Below, piece after piece: positions 17,247 to 24,814 of a DNA stretch of 64,000 bases. This stretch comes from DASRDU01 sp046331565. GTDB taxonomy: Bacteria > Acidobacteriota > Blastocatellia > RBC074. The stretch spans positions 434,001 through 498,000 of the forward strand of contig JAXLQP010000001.1 in NCBI GenBank assembly GCA_046331565.1. The letters run 5' to 3'. The translations under genes were made by a program, and so were the position numbers. Position 1 is the stretch's first letter. Each line of letters opens with the position of its first letter. The notes below the pieces were generated by a model, which worked only from the letters and a program-made list of their open reading frames with translations, had not been told where the DNA came from and made no database searches.

Positions 17247-17990
17247 TCAGGCCGGCAGCGACATTTCGGGTTGCGACTGATCTGATTGATTCGCCGCTGA
17301 ATTTCTGCTCAGGTCTTCGACGACGTGGCCATCACGCAGCACGATTTTGCGGTCGGCCAGGTCGGCCAGTTGCTGATCGTGCGTGACCAGCATCAGCGTG
17401 GTCTGCCGGTCACGATTGAGTTTCAGCAGCAGATCAAAAATGTGCGCGCCGTTTTTTGAATCAAGATTGCCCGTCGGTTCATCAGCCAGCAGAATCTGCG
17501 GGTCGTTGGAAAAGGCGCGGGCGATGGCGACGCGCTGCTGTTCGCCGCCGGAAAGCTGCGACGGGTAATGATGGCCCCGGTCGTGCAATCCGACTTCGTC
17601 AAGCAGCGCCTGAGCGCGTTTGCGCGCATGGCCGATCCCGGCAATTTCCAGCGGGACAAGAATGTTTTCATACGCCGTCAATGACGGAATCAGATGAAAC
17701 GACTGAAAGATGAAACCGACTTTGGCCCCGCGCAAAGCGGCCAGTTCGTCTTCGCCCATTCGGGTGATATTCTGTCCGTCGAGAAAAATGTCGCCGGAGG
17801 TTGGGGCGTCGAGTCCGGCCACCAGGCCAAGCAGCGTTGATTTACCGCTGCCTGACGGCCCGATGACCGCGACGAACTGACCGCGCGGAATGGTCAGATC
17901 GAGTGAATGCAGGATGGTCAGTTTCTCTGAACCGCTCTGCACGACCTTTGAAACTCTGGAGAGCTGAATCATAAAATCGTCTTTCGGCAT
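17247..17990 (-). CDS. ABC transporter ATPase, LolD/YbbA type
   Basis: A 247-residue ATPase with a Walker A GPSGSGKSTLLGLVAGLD (about residue 46), Q-loop in GFIFQSFHLIPSLTAYENI, signature LSGGEQQRVAIARAF, Walker B ILLADEPTGNLD and the switch histidine in MLVTHDQQ. These motifs place it in the MacB/LolD/YbbA group that works with FtsX-like permeases. Its partner is the permease encoded next downstream. An internal ATG at 17972 (MIQLSRVS) is an alternative start. The gene is divergent from the TesA-like esterase 35 bases away, the same neighbourhood known for ybbA-ybbP and tesA in enterobacteria. Confidence 0.93.
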   Translation of the reverse strand: MPKDDFMIQLSRVSKVVQSGSEKLTILHSLDLTIPRGQFVAVIGPSGSGKSTLLGLVAGLDAPTSGDIFLDGQNITRMGEDELAALRGAKVGFIFQSFHLIPSLTAYENILVPLEIAGIGHARKRAQALLDEVGLHDRGHHYPSQLSGGEQQRVAIARAFSNDPQILLADEPTGNLDSKNGAHIFDLLLKLNRDRQTTLMLVTHDQQLADLADRKIVLRDGHVVEDLSRNSAANQSDQSQPEMSLPA

Positions 17991-18025
17991 GCCGGATCAT
18001 CTCGTTTGAAGTAAGAGACAAAACT

Positions 18026-18772
18026 ATGCCTGCAAATGAATGCAAATTCAAATCACGCTTTTTTCACGTCCTGTTGCTGCTGCTGCCGCTCGTCGCGCTG
18101 CACAGCGGCTGTCAGGATTCACGGGCCGGAAATGAACCGCGCGCGACGGCGACGGTCACGCCTGCGGCTGTGATTCCGATAACCTCACCGGCAGCTTCTT
18201 CCTCAGTCTCACCTGCGGCAGACACGCGCCCGCTGATTGTGGCGCTTGGTGACAGCCTGACCGCCGGTTACGGCCTTGAAACCAGCCGCGCCTGGCCTGC
18301 GCTGCTGCAACAGCGGATTGACGCCAAAGGGCTGAGTTACCGCGTCGTCAACAAGGGCGTGTCGGGCGATACGTCAAAGGGCGGGCTGAGTCGCGTTGAA
18401 GATGCGTTGCAGGGCGATGTCAGGGTTCTGATTCTCGAACTCGGCGGCAATGATGGTCTGCGCGGGCTGCCACCGGCTGAACTCAAAGAGAATCTGGCGC
18501 AGATCATCGAAGCGGCACAGCGGCGCAACATCAAAGTCATTCTGGCCGGAATGGAAGCGCCGCCCAATTTCGGTGACGATTACACCAGCGATTTCAGGGG
18601 CGTTTATCGTGACCTCGCCAGAAAATACAAAGTCGCGCTCATTCCGTTTTTCCTGACCGGAGTCGGCGGCATCGCGGAACTCAATCAGCCGGACGGCGTT
18701 CATCCGAATGAAAAAGGTTCACAGATTGTGCTTGAAAATGTCTGGCCGGTGCTGGAACCAATGCTGAAATAA
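18026..18772 (+). CDS. tesA: SGNH-family esterase / lysophospholipase TesA-like, probable lipoprotein
   Basis: A 248-residue SGNH hydrolase. Block I is LIVALGDSLTAGYGLE (catalytic Ser, about residue 76), block II NKGVSGDTSKGG, block III LELGGNDGLRG and block V DGVHPNEKG (Asp/His). Relatives hydrolyse acyl-CoA, lysophospholipids and aryl esters in the periplasm. The N-terminus ends in ALHSGC, which resembles a lipobox, and is followed by a Thr/Ala/Pro-rich linker, so unlike the soluble E. coli enzyme it is probably tethered to a membrane. The divergent arrangement with the YbbA/YbbP-like transporter suggests a shared role in envelope lipid handling. Confidence 0.9.
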   Translation: MPANECKFKSRFFHVLLLLLPLVALHSGCQDSRAGNEPRATATVTPAAVIPITSPAASSSVSPAADTRPLIVALGDSLTAGYGLETSRAWPALLQQRIDAKGLSYRVVNKGVSGDTSKGGLSRVEDALQGDVRVLILELGGNDGLRGLPPAELKENLAQIIEAAQRRNIKVILAGMEAPPNFGDDYTSDFRGVYRDLARKYKVALIPFFLTGVGGIAELNQPDGVHPNEKGSQIVLENVWPVLEPMLK

Positions 18773-18782
18773 AGCGGGATTC

Positions 18783-18873
18783 ACCGCACAAAGCACAACA
18801 GGCGTAAAGGAAAATCGGCAGGAAGTGAGACCTGTCCTGTTTCCCTTTGCGCCTGTTGTGCTTTTTTGCAGTG
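18783..18873. repeat. Inverted repeat, GCACAACAGGCG type
   Basis: The left arm (about 18783-18813) contains CACAAAGCACAACAGGCGTAAAGG and the right arm (about 18838-18873) CCTTTGCGCCTGTTGTGC followed by a run of T. It separates the convergent tesA-like and kinase genes and, with TTTTTT after the right arm, is a plausible terminator for tesA. Confidence 0.8.
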
Positions 18874-18885
18874 AAGCGGCGGGAA

Positions 18886-21774
18886 TTAATGGCGATTGAG
18901 CGCGGTTTCGCACTGGCTGAGTTCGTGTTGCAGCGCATTGACCTGATCTGAAGCTGACTGATCCTGCCGCAAAAGTTCCTGCCTGATTTCAAGCGCCTGC
19001 TGAAATGCCTCTGCTGCATCGCGCAGCCACATTTTGCGCGTGGTGACGGAGCCAGCTTTCGCGGCTTCCTGTCGGCAGTGCCGTCCAAGCATCTGCCAGG
19101 CGTCAGCGACTCCGGCGCGCAGGCGCGCATCAGCCGGGCTGGCGCTGGCGAGTTTCATTCTGAATTCAATTGAACGCCGGAAGGCCTGTGCCGCTTTTGT
19201 GCCGTTGCCGCGCTGCGCTTCCATTGAACCGAGGCGATTGTAACCGCTCAGCAGGTCGCTCAGATTTTCCATATTGCCTGCGTCGCTGCTGGCCAGGGAT
19301 TCATAAATTTCAAGCGCCTGCTGCATGCTGCTGATGCCTGCCTGAATCCGGCCCGAATCGTTGGCGACCGCGCCCGCGATGTACCACGCCGTCGCCAGGT
19401 CGCGGCGCAATTCAACGTTGGTTGAATCGGCGGCGGACATTTCGGCAAAGATCGTGATGGCGCGGCGACAGTCTGCAAGCGCGCCGTCAACGTCACCGGC
19501 TCTGGCCTGGGCTTCGGCTTTCATCAGGTACTGATCCACCACATCGCGGCGGGCCTGGGCATCGCCGGGCGCAGCGGCGGCAATCCTTTCAAAAATCGTC
19601 TGCGCTTTCTGGTGCTGTGCCAGGGCTGCTGCCAGCGACTGCTGATAGTTGCCCGCCGCGCCAAATTTATAAAGCACATTGCCGGTGCGCTGATGACTGA
19701 TGGCCAGGTCTCTGGCCAGGTTCAGGTCGTCAGGATGTCTGGCAAAAAGCGATTCGCGCAGGCTTTGTGATTTCTGAAAGTAGGCCAGGCTCAGTTCCGG
19801 TGCGCTCTTTCCGTTGAGGCCGCGCCCGGTGCGCAGCACCGCATCGCCCAGGTGCAGGTAGCTGGCGGCAAGCAGTCGCGTGTAATGACTCTGGGCAGGG
19901 AAGCGTTGTTGCAGTCGTTCACGAATTGACGCCGCGCGGTGCAGCACGGTGAGAGCCACTTCAAGCTGCCCGCTGCGGGTTTGCAGAATGCCGATGCTGT
20001 CGAGCGCGAGGCTCAGCGCCTGCTGAATTTCAGGCGACTGCTGATCGCTGCGGGCGAGCGCTTCGCTGAGTTGCAGCGCGTTCTGATAACTGCGCAACGC
20101 GCCCTGCGTGTCGCCCAGATTGCCGCGATAAGGCTGGCCCTGCACATCACCGATTCTGATCCACGCCGAAGCCAGTTCCAGTTGCAGTTTCGGATTGCTG
20201 TCAGCTTCCTGCGCCAGCCTGTCGAGGTAGGCGATGGCATCCTTCATCATCATTTCGCGCACGCGGGTCGCGCCCGGCAATCCGGCAATCGCGTCGTGAT
20301 ATTTGAAGACAAATGAATTGGCCAGTTCGCGCACTTCAGCAAAGCGGCGTTCGGCGAGGGCGCGTTCACGCCTGGCAATCTGCGCCTGCCGCCACGTCAT
20401 CACGATTCCGCTGCACAGCGACAGCAGCACAATCAGCGCCGCCGTGACGATGACCTTGTTGCGCTGCACAAATTTAGTGATGCGATAACCAAACGTGTCA
20501 GGCCGCGCCAGCACGGGCAGACCGTTCAGGTAACGGTAAATATCTTCAGCAAACTGCTCGACCGAAGCATAACGTCGCTGTGCATCCTTGCGCAGCGCCA
20601 TCAGCACAATGTTGTCGAGATCGCAGCGGAAAGCGGAAGTCGGGATTCGGAATTCGGAATTCGGTAGCTGGAAGAAGGCAGGTGGCAGCAGGTGCATCAA
20701 CAGCTCCAGCATTCTTTGCCCGTTCCCTTCCTCCATCTGCCTTCCGGCATTGGCAGGCTGTCTTTCATCTTCCGACTTCCGGCTGTCGGCTGTCGCCTTC
20801 CGAGTTCCGGCTTCCGGCTTTCCCATTCTGCTCGGCGGTTCCGGTTCCTGTTCACAGATGACGCGGACGATTTCATCGGGGCGGGTGGTGGTGAACTGGT
20901 AAGGCCGTTGTCCGGTCAGCAGTTCGTAGAGCACCACGCCGAGTGAATAAACATCCGAGGCCGTCGTGATGCTGCCGCCGCTGGCCTGTTCGGGGCTGGC
21001 ATAGGCCGGAGTCATAATGCCGTACCGCGTCGCGGTCACGGTCAGATCAGCCGATTCAGGTGTCAGTAATCTGGCGATGCCGAAATCGAGCAGTTTCACC
21101 GTGCCGTCATCAGTGACCAGCATATTCGATGGTTTCAGATCACGGTGAATGACCAGTCGCTGATGAGCGTAACTGACTGCGGCACAGACGCCGCGAAACA
21201 GGTGCAGCCGTTCGGCCACTGACAATTCAAGCGCCGAGCAGTATTCATCAATGCTGCGCCCGGCGATGTATTCCATGACGTAATATGGCCTGCCGTCCGG
21301 CGTCGAACCGCCGTCAAGCAGGCGCGCAATGTTGGGGTGATTGAGCGTGGCCAGAATTTGCCGCTCGGTTCTGAAGCGCCGCAGAATGTCGTCGGTGTCC
21401 ATGCCGCGCCGGATGATTTTGATGGCGACCTGCTGCCGGAACTGCGCGTCATCGCGTTCGGCCAGCCAGACCGTGCCCATCCCGCCGTGCCCGATCTGGC
21501 GCAGCAGCCGGTACGGCCCAAGCCTGCCACCCGCAGGCATTTCGTCGCTGGTCAGCGGTTGTTCGTTTCTGACCTGATCGAAAGGCGAGCTTTCAAGAAA
21601 AGCCGGAGCCGCGCCATCCGCAGCCAGCATCAGTTCAACCTCGCGGCGCAGCGCGGCGTCGTCGGCGCAGGCCGCCGCGAGGTAAAGCTGGCGGGTGCGG
21701 TCGTCGAGTTCGACGGCTTCCTCAAAAATTTCTCTGACCTGCCGCCACTGCGCGGCTGTCATTGGTTGCAACAT
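18886..21774 (-). CDS. Ser/Thr protein kinase with TPR domain and in-frame palindromic insert
   Basis: A 962-residue protein. The PknB-type kinase (about residues 85-400) has GHGGMGTVWLA, VAIKIIRRG, VIHRDLKPSNML and DFGIARLL motifs and a YASPEQAS segment. A single membrane helix follows (VIVTAALIVLLSLCSGIVMTW, near residue 445). The C-terminal half is tetratricopeptide-like repeats with GALRSYQNALQLSEAL, ALADCRRAITIF and AFRRSIEFRMKLA helices. The kinase is interrupted by about 65 residues encoded by a palindromic repeat between EQEPEPPSR and RCDLDNIVLMALRKD. An ATG at 21762 (MTAAQW) is an alternative start. It lies 10 bases after the sigma-factor gene, forming a sigma-kinase unit. Confidence 0.92.
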   Translation of the reverse strand: MLQPMTAAQWRQVREIFEEAVELDDRTRQLYLAAACADDAALRREVELMLAADGAAPAFLESSPFDQVRNEQPLTSDEMPAGGRLGPYRLLRQIGHGGMGTVWLAERDDAQFRQQVAIKIIRRGMDTDDILRRFRTERQILATLNHPNIARLLDGGSTPDGRPYYVMEYIAGRSIDEYCSALELSVAERLHLFRGVCAAVSYAHQRLVIHRDLKPSNMLVTDDGTVKLLDFGIARLLTPESADLTVTATRYGIMTPAYASPEQASGGSITTASDVYSLGVVLYELLTGQRPYQFTTTRPDEIVRVICEQEPEPPSRMGKPEAGTRKATADSRKSEDERQPANAGRQMEEGNGQRMLELLMHLLPPAFFQLPNSEFRIPTSAFRCDLDNIVLMALRKDAQRRYASVEQFAEDIYRYLNGLPVLARPDTFGYRITKFVQRNKVIVTAALIVLLSLCSGIVMTWRQAQIARRERALAERRFAEVRELANSFVFKYHDAIAGLPGATRVREMMMKDAIAYLDRLAQEADSNPKLQLELASAWIRIGDVQGQPYRGNLGDTQGALRSYQNALQLSEALARSDQQSPEIQQALSLALDSIGILQTRSGQLEVALTVLHRAASIRERLQQRFPAQSHYTRLLAASYLHLGDAVLRTGRGLNGKSAPELSLAYFQKSQSLRESLFARHPDDLNLARDLAISHQRTGNVLYKFGAAGNYQQSLAAALAQHQKAQTIFERIAAAAPGDAQARRDVVDQYLMKAEAQARAGDVDGALADCRRAITIFAEMSAADSTNVELRRDLATAWYIAGAVANDSGRIQAGISSMQQALEIYESLASSDAGNMENLSDLLSGYNRLGSMEAQRGNGTKAAQAFRRSIEFRMKLASASPADARLRAGVADAWQMLGRHCRQEAAKAGSVTTRKMWLRDAAEAFQQALEIRQELLRQDQSASDQVNALQHELSQCETALNRH
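20624..20828. repeat. Palindromic element inside the kinase coding sequence
   Basis: The left arm carries GCGGAAGTCGGGATTCGG and GAATTCGGAATTCGG words with GGAAGAAGGCAGGTGG. The right arm carries CTGCCTTCCGGC, CTTCCGACTTCCGGC and CGAGTTCCGGCTTCCGGC. The arms are imperfect complements. The length keeps the kinase frame open, and the inserted peptide is rich in Arg, Glu, Pro and Ser with no family counterpart. Confidence 0.8.
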
Positions 21775-21784
21775 CGGTGCGAAT

Positions 21785-22411
21785 TTATTGCGAGGCGCGG
21801 GCTGCGGCTGTTGATTCCGGGGAGGGCGGTTTGTCTGCGCGACTGATCTGCTGATAAAGCCAGGCTCTGGCGGTGCGCCACTGGCGTTTGACGGTGGCCG
21901 TTGAAGTATTCATCACCTCAGCCACTTCCTCGATGGTCAGGCCGGCAAAAAATCGCATTTCGACAATCCGGCACAGTTCGGGGTCGAGGGCGGCAAGCTG
22001 ATTGAGGGCTTCATCCAGCAGGGTGAGGCTGACTTCGCGTTCGGCGGCAAAGCTGACGGCTTCTTCCAGCGAGAGCTTTGTTTCGTGCCCGCCGCGCTTG
22101 TCGGCCTTGCGGGCCAGCGCGTGATTGACCAGAATTCGCCGCATCATCTCAGCCGCGAGGCCGAAAAAACGGGCGCGATTGCGCCAGTCAGCTTCGCGCT
22201 GATCAACCAGGCGCAGCCAGGCTTCGTGAACGAGGGCCGTTGGTTGCAGCGTGTGATCGGGGCGTTCGCGTCGCATCTGGCGGGCCGCCAGATGCCGCAA
22301 TTCGTCATAAACGAGCGGCCATAAACGGTCGAGCGATTCGCGGGTGCCGCTTTTGAGCAGCTCGGTGATGTGGTGTGAAGTCTCGTTCGCCTCAGGCATG
22401 GCTTCCCACAT
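21785..22411 (-). CDS. RNA polymerase sigma factor, ECF-like family
   Basis: A 208-residue sigma factor. Region 2 runs through LWPLVYDELRHLAARQMRRE, then TALVHEAWLRLVDQ, ARFFGLAAEMMRRILVNHA, and region 4 through LAALDPELCRIVEMRFFAGLTIEEVAEVMNTSTATVKRQW, a helix-turn-helix for -35 recognition. The TALVHEAWLRL and MRRILVNHAR-type motifs are typical of the ECF-like sigma family abundant in Acidobacteria and Planctomycetes. No anti-sigma gene is adjacent. Instead a membrane Ser/Thr kinase follows, suggesting control by phosphorylation. The ATG at 22399 is an alternative start. The divergent neighbour is the beta-propeller gene. Confidence 0.93.
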   Translation of the reverse strand: MWEAMPEANETSHHITELLKSGTRESLDRLWPLVYDELRHLAARQMRRERPDHTLQPTALVHEAWLRLVDQREADWRNRARFFGLAAEMMRRILVNHALARKADKRGGHETKLSLEEAVSFAAEREVSLTLLDEALNQLAALDPELCRIVEMRFFAGLTIEEVAEVMNTSTATVKRQWRTARAWLYQQISRADKPPSPESTAAARASQ

Positions 22412-22434
22412 TCAGAGTGTGGGGCACGACGGTG

Positions 22435-22462
22435 ATTGTACCGAGCGGCGATCATTAAGCAA
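22435..22462 (-). promoter_or_regulatory. Candidate promoter of the sigma-kinase unit
   Basis: On the minus strand TTGCTT (22457-22462) and TACAAT (22435-22440) are 16 bases apart, 24 bases upstream of the first sigma-factor ATG. The rest of the 290-base divergent region (22412-22702) holds a small ORF but no repeat. Confidence 0.4.
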
Positions 22463-22567
22463 TAAAAAATTTTCCCACCCCTGATCCATTCAGCCCGCCA
22501 ATCCTGCGTTACTCAGTGAAGCCCCTGACCAATCCACTACCAATTCATTACCGAAGGAGCCGAAGTC

Positions 22568-22672
22568 ATGCGAGTCAGACCTCGTTTCAATCTCAATTTC
22601 CTGGTCGGGGCGTTGTTCCCGGTGATCAATTTCAGTTTTCCCCCGACAACAAGGGTGCGTTCGCGCCGTTAG
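22568..22672 (+). CDS. Possible 34-residue leader peptide
   Basis: A short ORF, MRVRPRFNLNFLVGALFPV and 15 further residues, ends in TAG 30 bases before the propeller gene. It is preceded by GAAGGAG ten bases before its ATG. It has a basic start and a hydrophobic middle, like a tiny secreted or membrane peptide. It may be a leader for the downstream gene or chance; there is no homology argument. Confidence 0.25.
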   Translation: MRVRPRFNLNFLVGALFPVINFSFPPTTRVRSRR

Positions 22673-22702
22673 CCATCAGTGCCCCGGAGAGGAAGTCGTG
22701 CA

Positions 22703-24463
22703 ATGAAGATGAAGACACAAGCGAAACTCAAATCTGCCGTGTGGCTGCTGGTGCTGGCTGCAATCCTGAACGGACTCGGCACGCTGAAAGTGGCGGCTGA
22801 TCCGCTCTGGACGCACAGACCAGCCCAGGAGATCAAATGGTACCGGCTGAGCGACCTCGGTTCGCTGCTGGTCGCAACTGAAGGCAGTCTGTACTGTCTT
22901 GACCCGGAATCGGGCAAACCGGTCTGGCAGCGCGACGATCTGAAAAAGATCGAGGAATTTGAAATTCACGAAATCAGCGGCACGCCGTTGCTGCTCGTGC
23001 AGGACAACAGCGGCTTTACGCAGGCAAAGACGCGCCTGTTTGCCGTTGACCTGCTGACCGGGCAGACCATCTGGCAGACCGATCAGCTCAAGGGCCACAC
23101 GGTTCAGGTCGCGCCCGATTACGACAAGGATCTGGTGCTGTTTGTGACCGTGAAAAACAATTCGATGAACAAGGACAAGCCGGACATTACCGCCCTGCGC
23201 CTGTCATCGGGTGAACTGCTCTGGCACGCCGAATACACCGACAAGGTTGATCTGTACGGCATCGAACGCGGCAGCAGATACTTTCCGAAATATGACCTGA
23301 GCGGCGCGAACCCGCCCGTGTTCGACGGCGATTCGGTCTATCTGACTTATGCCGGGCTGCATCGTTACAACCTGAGCGACGGCAAACTGGTCTGGAAGAT
23401 CGCTTACGACATCACCGAAGGCAACATCAAACGCGGCAACGCGCAGGCCGTGATTGACGGCGACGTGATTTACACCTCGGCCAAAGGCCAGGTGCGCGCA
23501 ATTGACAAGGCGACCGGCCAGGTCAGATGGACATCGAAGGATTTTGGTGGCGCAATTGCTGAAATGATGGTGTCAGGCGAAGTGATTTACGGCAGGCTTG
23601 GCGGCGTCTTTTACGATTTCGGCAAACGCGAATACGTGCAGAAACGCCCGCACGGCGTCGTCGCGCTCGATAAAAAAACAGGCGGTGCGGCGTGGACTTA
23701 TGACGGCGCAAAAAACAGCATCACCAATATGCTGCTGCTGCGCGAGCAGAATCAGATTCTGATTGCCGACGAAAAGAACCTGATCGGCCTTGATCTGAAC
23801 AGTCGCGGCAATGTCAAAGAAGCCTTCAGGCTCAGACTCGAATTCAAATACAACCTGGGCGCGGCGGCGACGGTGGCCAAAGTGGCGAAGTTCGGTTTCG
23901 GTGGTCTGAGCGCGCTCGGTTCAAAGGGCGCAGACACGACTGACGAGCCGGTGGCGATTTCGCATCGTGAAAACGGTACGGTCGTCGTGCGTGGCCGACA
24001 GCACCTGCTCGCCTTCGATCCGCGCTCGCGGCAGATTGCGTGGTCGGTGAAGTATGAAGCGCCGGGCGTCAGCGGCTGGCAGAAAATCGCCATGGCCGCC
24101 ATCACCGCCGCCAGCGCTTACCTGAACATGGGCCAGGAAGCTTATTACGCTCAGCGCGGCAATTCATTTGCTGCCGACCGGGCCAACAAAAATTTCATCA
24201 GCGCCATGTCGGCCTACGAACAGTTCGCGGCCAAACGCTTCACGGCGACGAAAAGCACGGACAATTACACCTACGTGCTGACCGACATCAGAGCGGACAA
24301 AGAGAAAGGCGCAGGCCTCATCGGCGTCAATATGATGACCGGGCAGGGCGAACGCCAGGTGCTGTTCAGGGACAAAGACCCCGATTACCAGGTGGATGAA
24401 ACGACAGGCCGCATTTTCAATCTGCGGAATCCGAAGGAACTGTCGGCTTTTGTCATCAGATAA
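22703..24463 (+). CDS. PQQ/BamB-type beta-propeller protein, secreted
   Basis: Starting at the ATG at 22703, which has GAGAGGAAG just upstream, the protein has 586 residues. The signal peptide (SAVWLLVLAAILNGLGTLKVAA) indicates export. The mature part carries recurring PQQ-type blades, for example SLYCLDPESGKPVWQ, LLTGQTIWQTD, LSSGELLWHAEY, AIDKATGQVRWTS and ALDKKTGGAAWTYDG. These are typical of YncE/BamB-like scaffolds that bind proteins or PQQ. No quinoprotein catalytic disulphide or metal site is evident, so a structural or stress-related role is more likely than dehydrogenase activity. It is divergent from the sigma-factor gene and could be one of its targets. Confidence 0.8.
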   Translation: MKMKTQAKLKSAVWLLVLAAILNGLGTLKVAADPLWTHRPAQEIKWYRLSDLGSLLVATEGSLYCLDPESGKPVWQRDDLKKIEEFEIHEISGTPLLLVQDNSGFTQAKTRLFAVDLLTGQTIWQTDQLKGHTVQVAPDYDKDLVLFVTVKNNSMNKDKPDITALRLSSGELLWHAEYTDKVDLYGIERGSRYFPKYDLSGANPPVFDGDSVYLTYAGLHRYNLSDGKLVWKIAYDITEGNIKRGNAQAVIDGDVIYTSAKGQVRAIDKATGQVRWTSKDFGGAIAEMMVSGEVIYGRLGGVFYDFGKREYVQKRPHGVVALDKKTGGAAWTYDGAKNSITNMLLLREQNQILIADEKNLIGLDLNSRGNVKEAFRLRLEFKYNLGAAATVAKVAKFGFGGLSALGSKGADTTDEPVAISHRENGTVVVRGRQHLLAFDPRSRQIAWSVKYEAPGVSGWQKIAMAAITAASAYLNMGQEAYYAQRGNSFAADRANKNFISAMSAYEQFAAKRFTATKSTDNYTYVLTDIRADKEKGAGLIGVNMMTGQGERQVLFRDKDPDYQVDETTGRIFNLRNPKELSAFVIR

Positions 24464-24505
24464 AAACTCAACTGCTGACTTTTACACACCGGCAGGCACA
24501 AAAGA

Positions 24506-24565
24506 TTACTCAGACGGCGGGGCAGCCGGATCAGAACTGGTCTGGCGGCTCCGCATCCTGAGTAA
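24506..24565 (+). terminator. Imperfect hairpin after the propeller gene
   Basis: TTACTCAG (24506-24513) pairs with CTGAGTAA (24558-24565), with partial GC-rich pairing inside. It lies 42 bases after the propeller stop and is followed only by AATTT, so it is a weak terminator candidate. Confidence 0.45.
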
Positions 24566-24579
24566 AATTTCGCACCGGC

Positions 24580-24609
24580 TTGACAATTTTGCGTGCTGGC
24601 TGGTAAAAG
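24580..24609 (+). promoter_or_regulatory. Candidate promoter of the met leader
   Basis: A consensus TTGACA (24580-24585) and an extended -10 (TGGTAAAAG, hexamer 24604-24609) are 18 bases apart. A transcript starting near 24616 would begin about 20 bases before the riboswitch. Confidence 0.5.
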
Positions 24610-24635
24610 AAAGTCCGCTGTTGGATTTTGATAAT

Positions 24636-24690
24636 TGAACGTGGCGATTTAAGGCAACTTGCTCCACGTAAAAAAACTGCTAAAGAGCCG
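24636..24690 (+). promoter_or_regulatory. SAM-II-like riboswitch
   Basis: The stem ACGTGG (24639-24644) pairs with CCACGT (24664-24669). The enclosed loop contains the CGATTTAAGGC segment, matching the conserved GAUUUAA of SAM-II. The 3' tail has an A-rich stretch then GCTAAAGAGCC (24679-24689), matching the conserved GCUAAA. GGC in the loop can pair with GCC at the end of the tail, forming the H-type pseudoknot that defines SAM-II. It lies upstream of two sulfur amino-acid genes, the expected context. S-adenosylmethionine should reduce their expression. Confidence 0.75.
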
Positions 24691-24716
24691 CTCGGAACTC
24701 GCAATCATTTCCGCGA

Positions 24717-24748
24717 ACCCTGCGCACTCTGACGGCGCAGGGTTTTTT
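24717..24748 (+). terminator. Intrinsic terminator between riboswitch and met genes
   Basis: ACCCTGCGC (24717-24725) pairs perfectly with GCGCAGGGT (24735-24743), followed by TTTTTT. It lies 27 bases after the riboswitch and 66 before the first gene, so it is well placed as an attenuator controlled by ligand binding. Confidence 0.85.
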
Positions 24749-24814
24749 ATTGCCCGCGCCCGCCTCCGGTTTTCGCCTTGCAATCGCCACGCAGACTTTG
24801 ACAAGGAGACTGCG

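Noticed and set aside
22516..22800. 94-codon plus-strand ORF over the propeller start
   Set aside because: It runs out of frame into the propeller gene and has no ribosome-binding site or recognisable features.
24659..24814. Upstream extension of the first transsulfuration gene by 52 codons
   Set aside because: It would translate the riboswitch and terminator, and a good ribosome-binding site precedes the ATG at 24815.
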